A stretch of 64,000 nucleotides of DNA from Pseudomonas sp. UBA4617 (GTDB taxonomy: Bacteria; Pseudomonadota; Gammaproteobacteria; Pseudomonadales; Pseudomonadaceae), in NCBI RefSeq assembly GCF_002386445.1, contig NZ_DGIR01000019.1, forward strand, positions 1 to 64,000, written 5' to 3'. The notes under the pieces were generated by a model that saw only the letters and a list, made by a program, of their open reading frames with translations, had not been told where the DNA came from and ran no database searches. Below are positions 20,618 through 28,195 of this stretch, piece after piece (positions within the stretch are counted from its first letter, which is position 1; each line of letters opens with the position of its first letter). Both the position numbers and the translations under genes were made by a program.

Positions 20618-21469
20618 ATGCAGCACCCATCCGTTTTGAATTTGCCTGCCAGCTCGGCCAATGACGAGCACGCTCAAGCACCTGCCCCCACCCCACAAGA
20701 ACCGACCACCACCGCGCCAACCCCAGAAGAATGGGCGGTGGAACTGCGTCGTGAGGGAAAATCTTACGCTGCAATCGTGGCAGCCACTGGGCTTGCTGAG
20801 CGTAAGGTAAAACTGCTTGTTAAAGATGTACCAAAGGAAATCGCCACTCCACTGAGCAAGTCGGTGAGTCGCGTATACGAGCTCGCAATTCGTGCACAAG
20901 GAGTCAAAGACTTTGAGCTCCGGGGCATTCTGCACGAAGAATACGGCTGTAAGTGGAACGCTGCCGAAGGACGCTATGAGAGCTCCTTTGATTCCAGCGT
21001 AATCAGACGTGTCAAAGAGAAGGTGCGTGAACGCTCCACCTCTAACGGCACCCAATCTGTGTTCGTTATGGATTGGGTCGATGACCAAGCACCTACTGCA
21101 AGTCGTCTGCACCTTGAGCAGTCAGCATTGAATCTGATGGCTCGGGTCGATGAAGTCATCAACGAATACATGGAGCTCCACGCTGTTTGTGCCTCAGAAG
21201 ACAGTGAACGTGCTGACTTGGCTCAGCAAAAGCAAGCGTATGCTGCTCGACAGCACATCCTGAAGCTTGTCAGTGGACTTGGTACAGAGCCAACGGCAAA
21301 GCTCCTTGAACGCACTACCAAGGTCACGAATGCTCTTCAAGGTACTCCAGACGCCGAAGCACCATCGGTACGGAATACTGAGGATAGGCGCCATATGCCA
21401 GAGCCGACTGGTGCTGATCCCTTCCTTGACTTCGCTGAGTCACAGGGATGGCTGGCAGCAGCCAACTGA
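20618..21469 (+). CDS. hypothetical island protein with HTH-like segment
   Basis: 283 residues, start supported by an AGAGGAG ribosome site. After a Pro/Thr-rich N terminus, the segment WAVELRREGKSYAAIVAATG (residues about 36-55) followed by LAERKVKLLVKD looks like a homeodomain-type HTH. The rest is mostly charged and helical. No family recognised. It lies 117 bp after the AP2-like gene on the same strand. Confidence 0.55.
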   Translation: MQHPSVLNLPASSANDEHAQAPAPTPQEPTTTAPTPEEWAVELRREGKSYAAIVAATGLAERKVKLLVKDVPKEIATPLSKSVSRVYELAIRAQGVKDFELRGILHEEYGCKWNAAEGRYESSFDSSVIRRVKEKVRERSTSNGTQSVFVMDWVDDQAPTASRLHLEQSALNLMARVDEVINEYMELHAVCASEDSERADLAQQKQAYAARQHILKLVSGLGTEPTAKLLERTTKVTNALQGTPDAEAPSVRNTEDRRHMPEPTGADPFLDFAESQGWLAAAN

Positions 21470-21926
21470 CTCCTGCCATATGCGTGTCCGAACAGCGCCC
21501 ACCATATGTATAGGGTCGGACATCGGACAGCACGCACCGGGACAACAAACAACAAAAATGAAAACAGCTATCGCTGTTAGCTGACGCTAACGGCCAAACG
21601 TACTAGTCCAACAAACCAATAACATGGTTGGACAACAAGAATGCGAGCAGCCACTAGAGCTACGCTCTGATCGTGCAAAACTCTATCCTGCGGATCAGAA
21701 GGGCTCGGATGTTGTGCACAGGAGGAACAGCGTCAGCTTTGGATAGTGAGGGTTAGTAGGTTTGGGGGGGTGGTTGTTTCACCCCCTCTACACCGTTAGG
21801 TGTCCACGATCCTGACCTACGATCATGCACAGTGCAATCAGCTGAAAGCTAGCCGCTTTCGGTGCAAACGCCCAGCGGAGCTGATCAAGGAATTTGCTTT
21901 GACGCTCCGCTGAAGGTGCGCAGCCT
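21470..21926. other. non-coding island stretch
   Basis: About 460 bp between the HTH-like gene and a leftward small gene. I see no gene, no strong terminator and no clear repeat; only a run of seven G residues near 21764. Confidence 0.4.
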
Positions 21927-22235
21927 CTACCGAAGGTAGAAGTACATGAACACTACCAGCAGCACAACGAAGATCACCCTCCCTTGAAGCACATCAGCAT
22001 TCAGCTTGTCTGTCTTCATCTGCTGGTACGTGGCTGCATCGCTCAAGCCCTGAGACTTGTAGTGCATGATATGGTCGATTTCCCTATCGATCTTCTTGTT
22101 CTGACCATCGTTGCTTCGCATTGTGATGCCCCACACGATCAACCAAAGCCCTCCAGTCAGAAAGGTCAGGATCAGGTGCAGGATGTGGTTTGTCTTCTTC
22201 TTGCGACTGGTCAGCACGAACAGTTTTTCATTCAT
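21927..22235 (-). CDS. small two-span membrane protein
   Basis: 102 residues from MNEKLFVLTSRKKKTN. A basic N terminus is followed by a helix (LHLILTFLTGGLWLIVWGI), a charged cytoplasmic-type stretch (RSNDGQNKKIDREIDHIMHYK) and a C-terminal helix (VIFVVLLVVFMYFYLR). It resembles small membrane proteins common on plasmids and phages; function unknown. It is divergent from the XRE regulator and shares its control region. Confidence 0.6.
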   Translation of the reverse strand: MNEKLFVLTSRKKKTNHILHLILTFLTGGLWLIVWGITMRSNDGQNKKIDREIDHIMHYKSQGLSDAATYQQMKTDKLNADVLQGRVIFVVLLVVFMYFYLR

Positions 22236-22304
22236 TTCGTTGATCTCTCAGAGCTAGGCGTTCGCTTCCCCGGCGTAAGGGGGCCTGAGATAATTGTATC
22301 AGTT

Positions 22305-22358
22305 AGTGTGTCAACATTTGGAGTGTCATCGATCAGTGTGTTCACGATCAGGGTGCAT
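22305..22358. promoter_or_regulatory. tandem imperfect repeats in the XRE control region
   Basis: Four related units, AGTGTGTCA (22305), AGTGTCA (22322), AGTGTGTTCA (22335) and AGGGTGCA (22350), lie in the 140-bp gap between the leftward membrane gene and the XRE gene. A perfect minus-strand TTGACA hexamer (22309-22314) overlaps the first unit. This looks like an operator array for the regulator. Confidence 0.4.
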
Positions 22359-22375
22359 CCAACCATCATGCAGGG

Positions 22376-22597
22376 ATGCAGACAAACCAACACCTACGAA
22401 AGGCCTTTGGCCAACGAATCCGAAACCTACGCAGCAGCCAAGGCTTCAGCCAAGAAGCATTCGCTGACAAATGCGGCTTTGTTCGCACCTACATGTCTCG
22501 CATTGAGATGGGTACGGCCAACCCAAGCCTTGAAGCGGCCAAGGTGCTTGCTGACGGGCTGAGCATGTCCCTATCAGAGCTGCTTGAAGGTCTGTAG
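22376..22597 (+). CDS. XRE-family transcriptional regulator
   Basis: 73-residue single-domain Cro/C1-type HTH protein. The five-helix fold is complete: IRNLRSSQGFSQEAFADKCG, FVRTYMSRIEMGTANPSLEAAKVL, ending in a short helix. Proteins of this size act as autoregulated switches in phages, plasmids and restriction-modification (controller) systems. No methylase or restriction gene is adjacent, so here it more likely controls island gene expression. Confidence 0.88.
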   Translation: MQTNQHLRKAFGQRIRNLRSSQGFSQEAFADKCGFVRTYMSRIEMGTANPSLEAAKVLADGLSMSLSELLEGL

Positions 22598-22648
22598 CCA
22601 CATAAATCGACGCTACACTCAGGCTCGCCCCCTCGCAGGACTACTTAT

Positions 22649-22858
22649 ATGGATGACCGTATTCCAATCACAGCTGACACACTTGAATTGCTGCACCTCA
22701 ATCAAATCGCCATACGTGCAGCTTTGGAAGAGGTGGGCCTGTGGATCAGTCAACGCGGGTCAACCAACGTGCATGACAACGTGCTGAGTATCATGCATAC
22801 CCTCGACACGAATGCCGAAGCCATCGCCTCAGGAATAGAGTCCCTGAGGTCAACTTAA
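22649..22858 (+). CDS. small conserved hypothetical protein
   Basis: 69 residues, MDDRIPITADTLELLHLNQI..., all-helical and acidic, no membrane segment. From memory, similar short proteins occur scattered in Pseudomonas genomes without known function. It lies 51 bp after the XRE gene on the same strand. Confidence 0.6.
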   Translation: MDDRIPITADTLELLHLNQIAIRAALEEVGLWISQRGSTNVHDNVLSIMHTLDTNAEAIASGIESLRST

Positions 22859-22954
22859 AATTCACGATTTGTCATTTGCTTAGACGAACGTCTGCGTAAT
22901 TGACAATTACTCATGGCAGTTGCTAAATTGGCCTCACACAGACGGGCCATCATC

Positions 22955-23665
22955 ATGACAAACGTTGTTGCTTATATTCGGGTATCTACCAAGAGCCAAG
23001 GTGACTCTGGCCTAGGTCTGGAAGCCCAGCGTGATTACATCCAACGTGCAGCTCAAGCGAACGGCTGGAATGTCATTGGTGAATTTGTGGATGTGGTATC
23101 TGGCAAGCTCGCCCTTGAGGATCGGCCAGAGGGTCGAAAAGCTCTGGCAGCCTGCAAACAGCACAACGCTCAATTGCTGGTTGCCAAGCTGGACCGTCTT
23201 TCCCGCTCCGTGCTGCACATTGCTCAGCTGATGGAGCAAGTTGATTTCAAAGTGGCCACGATGCCACAGGCCAACACCTTTCAACTCCACCTTTTCGCTG
23301 CTCTTGCCCAGCAGGAACGAGAGTTCATTGCCACCCGCACAAAGGAAGCTCTAGCATCCCTCCAGAGACGTGCAGACGCTGGTGATACAGTAGCCCAGCA
23401 GAAGGTGGCTAACCGTGCAGAATCTCAAGCTAAGGGCCGTGCAATGGCTGATATCACAGCAGCCAACACCGCCCGCATGAATAAGATCAGCACCTATCAA
23501 GATGGCCTCCGTCCGCATTTGGAATCATGCCTGTACAACAAGGTGAATACGTTGCAATCGGTCGCTGAATGCCTGAACAAGAAAGGGCTTCGCACCCCAC
23601 GTGGCAGTGAGTTCAATGCTACAGCTGTACGTCGTCTAATGCTTTCTCTGAGCGTGTCGTTCTAA
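22955..23665 (+). CDS. serine recombinase (resolvase/invertase family)
   Basis: 236-residue small serine recombinase. The N-terminal catalytic domain starts VVAYIRVSTKSQGDSGLGLEAQ, with the nucleophilic Ser in RVSTKSQ, and continues LLVAKLDRLSRSVLHIAQL with the catalytic Arg residues. The C-terminal part ends in a resolvase-type HTH (LQSVAECLNKKGLRTPRG). The start MTNVVAY at 22955 fits the family better than the upstream in-frame alternative. No res-like or invertible repeats are obvious next to it, so its substrate is not known. Confidence 0.9.
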   Translation: MTNVVAYIRVSTKSQGDSGLGLEAQRDYIQRAAQANGWNVIGEFVDVVSGKLALEDRPEGRKALAACKQHNAQLLVAKLDRLSRSVLHIAQLMEQVDFKVATMPQANTFQLHLFAALAQQEREFIATRTKEALASLQRRADAGDTVAQQKVANRAESQAKGRAMADITAANTARMNKISTYQDGLRPHLESCLYNKVNTLQSVAECLNKKGLRTPRGSEFNATAVRRLMLSLSVSF

Positions 23666-23956
23666 CAAGGTAGATAGATATAGCCAGATGTTATTTCCAT
23701 ATTTTGGGGACTTCTAGAAGTCAGCTTTCCGAACGGGCTAAATCGATTTGCTGGTTTTCTGGCGAATCGTTCCAGCCCTTGCAGTCTTATTTACTAAGGC
23801 CTGAAATGAGAGTTCGCATTTGACACGCACTTCCCTTCCACAGGAAATTGGTGCCTTGCCAACCTAGCCACCCCCAGCTATTGAGCATATCTCAAAGTTT
23901 TTCCTTCAGAAGGATGACGCTGGTAAACTATACCTTTGGCTGGCTTGGGGGCTCTT
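23666..23956. other. AT-rich gap with a 14-bp palindrome
   Basis: About 290 bp without a gene. It contains the perfect palindrome GACTTCTAGAAGTC at 23709-23722, 43 bp after the recombinase stop, which might be a recombinase or regulator binding site. Confidence 0.4.
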
Positions 23957-24736
23957 GTGGATATCAATGGAAAGTGGGGCAAGGCACGCGCCCTAGCAGG
24001 GCTTGCAGCCATAGGTTTTGTTGGCAGCGTTGGCCAATACACTATTCAAAACAGCAAATTCCCTGATTGGCTTTCCAGCTTGTTCGGATGGCTTGGCACT
24101 TATGGCGATTCTATTGTTAGTGCGTTCATGGTCACTACCATCCCACTATGGCTAGTCACACTATTGGGCTGTGCACTAGCGGGGTCATTGTGGATCATTC
24201 TGTCACAATACACCATTGACCATGAGAAACTAACCAGTGCTAACAAGGAGCTTTCTGAAAAATGTACAAGCTTAGAAGCCAGTGTCGCCAGCCTCAGAGT
24301 TGAGTCCAAGCACGCTAATGATTCCCGACGAAAAGCTCAAGACGAGCTCTTAGAAGCCCGCGTCACCCGAAACTCTGCTCTTGAACAAGCAGAAAAGACT
24401 GCGTTTGCACACACCAAACTTGCTCAACAGCACGAGGCGCTGCAAGTCAGGTATGAAGGGCTTGAAATCAGACTAGCAGCCGTTCAGAAACAATTCGATA
24501 GCTCCAACTTGAATAGGGTAGATTCGACAGATATTTCCCCCACCGCCGTCAATATGGTTAAAAGTTATATAAATAATCAGGCCACAACCGGCCAAGCTGC
24601 AACAATTACCCGCATCGCCAAAGACCTCAGCTATACATCTAGCACCGTTCAAAATGCTATAAATAACCTTACAAACTTGGGTTTAATCCGTTCCGGCACT
24701 ACTTTGAGAGGAGAGAAAACCTATTTACCCAAATAA
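23957..24736 (+). CDS. membrane/coiled-coil/winged-helix protein of unknown function
   Basis: About 259 residues from GTG at 23957 (GGGGG at a suitable distance); a TTG seven codons earlier is possible. Two or three N-terminal transmembrane helices (residues about 10-85, ending TLLGCALAGSLWIIL) are followed by a long coiled coil (residues about 90-180, rich in Glu/Lys/Ala, e.g. KLTSANKELSEKCTSLEASV) and a C-terminal winged-helix segment (ITRIAKDLSYTSSTVQNAINNLTNLGLI). This layout suggests a membrane-tethered DNA-binding or signalling protein. Its AT content is higher than in core genes. Confidence 0.6.
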   Translation: MDINGKWGKARALAGLAAIGFVGSVGQYTIQNSKFPDWLSSLFGWLGTYGDSIVSAFMVTTIPLWLVTLLGCALAGSLWIILSQYTIDHEKLTSANKELSEKCTSLEASVASLRVESKHANDSRRKAQDELLEARVTRNSALEQAEKTAFAHTKLAQQHEALQVRYEGLEIRLAAVQKQFDSSNLNRVDSTDISPTAVNMVKSYINNQATTGQAATITRIAKDLSYTSSTVQNAINNLTNLGLIRSGTTLRGEKTYLPK

Positions 24737-25108
24737 AATGATGAACCTAACAACGATCTTTATTGTGTTCTAGAGCTCCCGATTTATTGACTGAGCCCAT
24801 CGACGAGTCCGGACATAGAGTCATTTCGGTAGCAATTTTCGACAACTAGCATGATGCCATTTAAATTCGCACGATCAAGTAGCTTGGAGTATTAAGCGAG
24901 TCGATAAACGAGCTACCGGTCTCTACACCATCATCCCATACATTAATACAGGATGGCGAAACTTAAAACCAGATGGTAGCACTAATCAAGATAGGCCGAT
25001 TCATCACAGCCCTACTCTTCCTATAGGCTTAATATTAACCAGATAAAGATAGCAGTTAGGAGACTGGAAATCCGCATATGTTTTGCGAATAAATTCTAAA
25101 TGTGACGA
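24737..25108. other. non-coding AT-rich stretch
   Basis: About 370 bp between two convergent genes. I see no gene, no clear terminator and no repeat in it. Confidence 0.45.
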
Positions 25109-25957
25109 CTACAAAGCCTTATCATCAAATTCGATGCTTTCCTTGATCAGAAGTGCATACTCGATCAGCACGTTAAAAAAGTAGGACATAGTGTCGTGAT
25201 AGGCACCAATCACCGAACCCGGCCCAGCCTCAGCGGGATATTCAAGAAGGTCAATCAACTTGGCCCCTCTGTGAGGGATAAGGTACGCATCAAAATAAGA
25301 CCGTACACCTTTGAAACTTACCCCACTTAAATCCCTTTGCACCTTTTTCATAAGGCTTTCAAAGTTAGTACAGTAGCCGCCCTCATGCACTATCAGATGG
25401 CGGAACTTTTCGATCAAAACAAATACCACTCGATATTTGCTATCATCCTTAGCCTCATGTGTGCGGAAGTGCTCAGAACGTTCTCGAAACGCGTTTAGCT
25501 GTACATAAGGAGTACTACTGCCTTTTCGCCTAGGCTTCAAATAGTCACTTAACTTTTTTGACCCTTCATGCCTCCAGCCCTCAGGTCTAACCCAAAGATT
25601 GCTACCTCTGACACCGCAGTCCGCATAAACCGTCTCGACAAAATCCTCGAACGCTTCATATGCATCGGCTAATAGCCACTGATAAGTTTTCAATTTATGC
25701 AGTGTATTTAGTTCAATTTGATCATCAAGCTTGTATGTCTTAGTTTTGATTGTAACTTCTTTCAATGTTGATGGCGACGAGTACCTAACAAAGTAATAAG
25801 GACCATGTTCCTCCTTCTCAATCCATTCAGGAAGCTGCTCGTGCTGCCTAATTAGTGAGACCTCACGCTCATGAAAAATATCAGCTGTTACTCGTTTGTA
25901 GACGTCGGCATGAGTAATTTTTTCCAAGAGCTTTTGAAACTCCGCGTGCACTACCAT
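25109..25957 (-). CDS. HEPN-motif protein, candidate defence effector
   Basis: 282-residue soluble protein, start MVVHAEFQKLLEKITH. The segment VFVLIEKFRHLIVHEGGY (residues about 190-207) contains RHLIVH, an R-X4-H signature of HEPN-type ribonucleases, in a helical context with an earlier helical partner region (YQWLLADAYEAFEDFVETVY). HEPN proteins cut RNA in toxin-antitoxin and abortive-infection systems. It is the third gene of a leftward set behind the AbiC-like gene, 126 bp downstream. Assignment rests on one short motif and context, so it is tentative. Confidence 0.55.
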   Translation of the reverse strand: MVVHAEFQKLLEKITHADVYKRVTADIFHEREVSLIRQHEQLPEWIEKEEHGPYYFVRYSSPSTLKEVTIKTKTYKLDDQIELNTLHKLKTYQWLLADAYEAFEDFVETVYADCGVRGSNLWVRPEGWRHEGSKKLSDYLKPRRKGSSTPYVQLNAFRERSEHFRTHEAKDDSKYRVVFVLIEKFRHLIVHEGGYCTNFESLMKKVQRDLSGVSFKGVRSYFDAYLIPHRGAKLIDLLEYPAEAGPGSVIGAYHDTMSYFFNVLIEYALLIKESIEFDDKAL

Positions 25958-26083
25958 TTGATCATTCCTTATTTATATCCGCTCCCAAAACCATGCCGCG
26001 CCACCTCATCCAAAACCTGCCACCGCCCTCCATGGGCCGCACTCACTCAACCTGAAAACCTATCTCACCCGTATTACAATTAA

Positions 26084-26830
26084 TCAGTACAGCTCGAAAC
26101 TTAACCCAACCTCATCAAGGACCTTGCCAAGCTCGCTAGCCGACTTTAAATAATCTGTATACGGATTTTCTAAGAACTGAGCACTCAACATAACAAGTCG
26201 AAGAAGAGAGAAATCAGTAAAATTTATTAGCGTTAGGTAATGCGACTCTCTATCTTCTAAAGAAAATCCGTTGGCATCACTTAACTTATCAGAAATCAGT
26301 TTAACCATATTGTAGAAAATCCTAGTCATCCCGTATATCTGATCGGTAGGATCAACCGCCTCCAAATATGAGGGAACCAACTCAAGACAATCTTCACCAT
26401 AAACCGTTCGAAGGCTCTCTACCTCATCCTCAAGGACAAGAACCGCACTAACACCTACTCGTTCTAAAACACCGCGAAATGATACTTCATTAATCTTAAA
26501 CATCTCAAACGCTGTTCTTTGGGAGCCAATCATATGAAACAACTGGGTCTCAAATGAGCGTAGCCTTTCAGTTTTCCGTGTATTTTGCATTTCTTTCTTC
26601 ATCTCAGCATTTGCTTCATTTTGCGAAGACAAAGATTTGACCACAAAAATAAACGTCATGAAACTAAGCAGAGGATTTACTAAACCCCCAATGAAATCAC
26701 CTAACTGCCCCCAATCTTCTGGATCGTCGGAAATCACATACCCCAACTTATAGTAAAAATGCCACGCATAAAATAAGCAAACGCTTACCGCCAGCGAGAC
26801 CGCCCACACCACATACTTATTAAGCTTCAT
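26084..26830 (-). CDS. putative phage abortive-infection membrane protein (AbiC-like)
   Basis: 248 residues from MKLNKYVVWAVSLAV. Two N-terminal transmembrane helices flank DDPEDWGQLGDFIGGLVNPLLSF, the hallmark of the putative AbiC family (GDF.GG..NP), then SSQNEANAEMKKEMQNTRK and a helical cytoplasmic domain with FETQLFHMI. Members are linked to abortive infection. The start codon overlaps the end of the upstream gene by 11 bp, so the two are probably co-translated. DNA here is markedly AT-rich compared with the core genome, consistent with transfer. Confidence 0.8.
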   Translation of the reverse strand: MKLNKYVVWAVSLAVSVCLFYAWHFYYKLGYVISDDPEDWGQLGDFIGGLVNPLLSFMTFIFVVKSLSSQNEANAEMKKEMQNTRKTERLRSFETQLFHMIGSQRTAFEMFKINEVSFRGVLERVGVSAVLVLEDEVESLRTVYGEDCLELVPSYLEAVDPTDQIYGMTRIFYNMVKLISDKLSDANGFSLEDRESHYLTLINFTDFSLLRLVMLSAQFLENPYTDYLKSASELGKVLDEVGLSFELY

Positions 26831-27641
26831 GAAGACCAGCAACTACATACTTAATAATCCGACCATCAAACAATTTAATAGGGTAAGCTTCGATTTCCAG
26901 ATATCTCCAATTTTCAGAATCTATTCCATTATTAAAGTCAAGATTTTCGGAAAACTTCTTTTTAGTGGCAAACCTGACATCCCTGTACACCTTCTCAAAC
27001 CCAAAGGCTACAGTTTCACTGCCTCCTAAAATCTGCAGGCGACCATTACCCGTATTCGTATTGAACCTACGAATCGCCGCACTTATGCTGACCTTAACAT
27101 TTGACCTTTTCGCTTCCAATGCTAATGCAGTCGTGCGATCGAACTTTGCAATCACGACTCGCTCAGCACCACTCTTAAATCTAACCTTCACATCATTGCC
27201 AAATTTCTTAGGAACTTCATGCGCGTCTTTCATTATAGATGTACGTAACTGCCTAACTAGCCTTTCCGCATTATCACCAAGCTTGGCAACTATCTTTTCA
27301 GATTTTTCAGAAAGCTCCGCAACTTCCAAGTCTAAAGCCTCCTTCATAAAGAAGCCCATCAATTCAGAAAAAGCTGTATTTCCGATTTTTCTATACTCTT
27401 TCTTCAGCTCATCATCGGACAAGTATAAACTGAAATTTTGCCCGTAAGACCCTTTGAAAGTTCGCTTGAGCGTAGTCCTAACACTACTTTTACTAGATTT
27501 TCGTTGCGGAACCTTTCCCGTCAGGAGAGTTTCAGCAATAGTTCTAGTAGCATCAGAAATACCTTGAAGGGTATCAAGCCCCGCCTTCATATCTACTTCA
27601 TATTCAGGGGTATCAATCACGACATCTAAATTTATTGCCAT
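26820..27641 (-). CDS. hypothetical protein coupled to AbiC-like gene
   Basis: 273 residues from MAINLDVVIDTPEYEVDM; a 13-codon upstream extension is rejected because the family-like start follows a plausible ribosome site. It is soluble, with an N-terminal alpha/beta segment, a helical middle (KIGNTAFSELMGFFMKEALD) and a C-terminal beta-rich part (NWRYLEIEAYPIKLFDGRIIKY). No family recognised. It is the first gene of the leftward unit and overlaps the AbiC-like gene, suggesting it is a sensor, antitoxin or partner. Confidence 0.6.
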   Translation of the reverse strand: MAINLDVVIDTPEYEVDMKAGLDTLQGISDATRTIAETLLTGKVPQRKSSKSSVRTTLKRTFKGSYGQNFSLYLSDDELKKEYRKIGNTAFSELMGFFMKEALDLEVAELSEKSEKIVAKLGDNAERLVRQLRTSIMKDAHEVPKKFGNDVKVRFKSGAERVVIAKFDRTTALALEAKRSNVKVSISAAIRRFNTNTGNGRLQILGGSETVAFGFEKVYRDVRFATKKKFSENLDFNNGIDSENWRYLEIEAYPIKLFDGRIIKYVVAGLHEA

Positions 27642-28060
27642 GGTTTTGTGAGCCCTTAGATGCAAAAGATATTGCATCACCGTTGTCGATGTCCGTCCGT
27701 GGGCGCCTCAACGCAGTCGTCAAAAATAGGCAAGCCCCAGAAGCATTAGTAGCAAGATGCCATGCTTTTTATACTTCAGCTGAAAAGATAATGCACGCAC
27801 GTTTTCACCCGTGACGGAGGTCAGATGGCTGCTCTTCAGCTGTGTGCTAGTAGAAGAAAAATTCAGAAGGAGAAAGGAGTAACACGCGAACAGCCCTTGA
27901 CTTCGATCATCAGTCAGCAAGCTAAAAGTGATGAGCACTACGCTCTCAGAGGATCAACGGTTCGAAAGGTCTTGGATGATGAGCTCGGCATGAGTAGGAT
28001 ACAGACGTCGTGCACCACTCAGGTGTACCTAAACGCTGTCACACTTCGAGATTTTTGAGA
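27642..28060. other. control region of the defence-like unit and island right end
   Basis: About 420 bp with short open frames on both strands (such as 27825-28058) that I do not support as genes. It holds the palindrome at 27659 and the TGTCACACTTCG repeat at 28037. Confidence 0.45.
27659..27678. promoter_or_regulatory. palindrome upstream of the AbiC-like unit
   Basis: GATGCAA-AAGATA-TTGCATC, a perfect 7-bp inverted repeat with a 6-bp spacer, 18 bp upstream of the first start codon of the leftward unit. Its position suits a repressor operator or an mRNA leader hairpin. Confidence 0.45.
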
Positions 28061-28083
28061 GAGAAAGCCTTGAGAATTCAAGG
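28061..28083 (-). terminator. ffs terminator
   Basis: On the minus strand CCTTGA-ATTC-TCAAGG is followed by CTTTCTCTC, 15 nt after the 4.5S RNA 3' end. The same hairpin is duplicated in the left repeat. Confidence 0.7.
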
Positions 28084-28160
28084 ACTTGCGTAATGGAGGC
28101 GGCCCCACCAGCCACACCCCGGCACTCGATGTTCCCGCTATGGCTGCTCCCTTCCGGGCC
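28061..28160. repeat. right direct repeat (att site inside ffs)
   Basis: 100 bp matching 17687-17786 at 98 positions. It supplies the 3' 63 nt and terminator of the intact ffs gene, so integration left the host RNA functional. Confidence 0.93.
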
Positions 28161-28195
28161 TGACCAGGTTAACGGGTAATCAATGCGGGGGGACC
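28098..28195 (-). ncRNA. ffs: 4.5S RNA of the signal recognition particle
   Basis: About 98 nt. The conserved apical domain reads GGCCCGGAAGGGAGCAGCC, close to E. coli GGUCCGGAAGGAAGCAGCC, which binds Ffh. The 5' GGTCCCC pairs with the 3' GGGGCC to close the long hairpin. It guides co-translational targeting of membrane proteins together with Ffh. Ends are estimated from pairing. Its 3' two thirds lie within the island's right repeat. A TACAAT -10 box (28240-28245, minus strand) with TTGTAT at a 16-bp distance lies upstream. Confidence 0.92.

Larger units (their letters stand above)
17687..28160. mobile_element. genomic island inserted in the 4.5S RNA gene
   Basis: A segment of about 10.4 kb flanked by 100-bp direct repeats that contain the 3' part of ffs. 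A tyrosine integrase lies 173 bp inside the left repeat. Codon usage and base composition differ from the flanks, with clearly AT-rich DNA at 23.7-28.0 kb. Cargo includes a phage-like AP2-type protein, an XRE regulator, a serine recombinase and a likely defence gene set. No relaxase, conjugation or structural phage genes are seen, so it is an integrative element that would need outside help to move. Confidence 0.9.

Noticed and set aside
27825..28058. Small plus-strand open frame near the island's right end
   Set aside because: No ribosome site, no recognisable motif, and it overlaps a candidate control region and integrase arm site.
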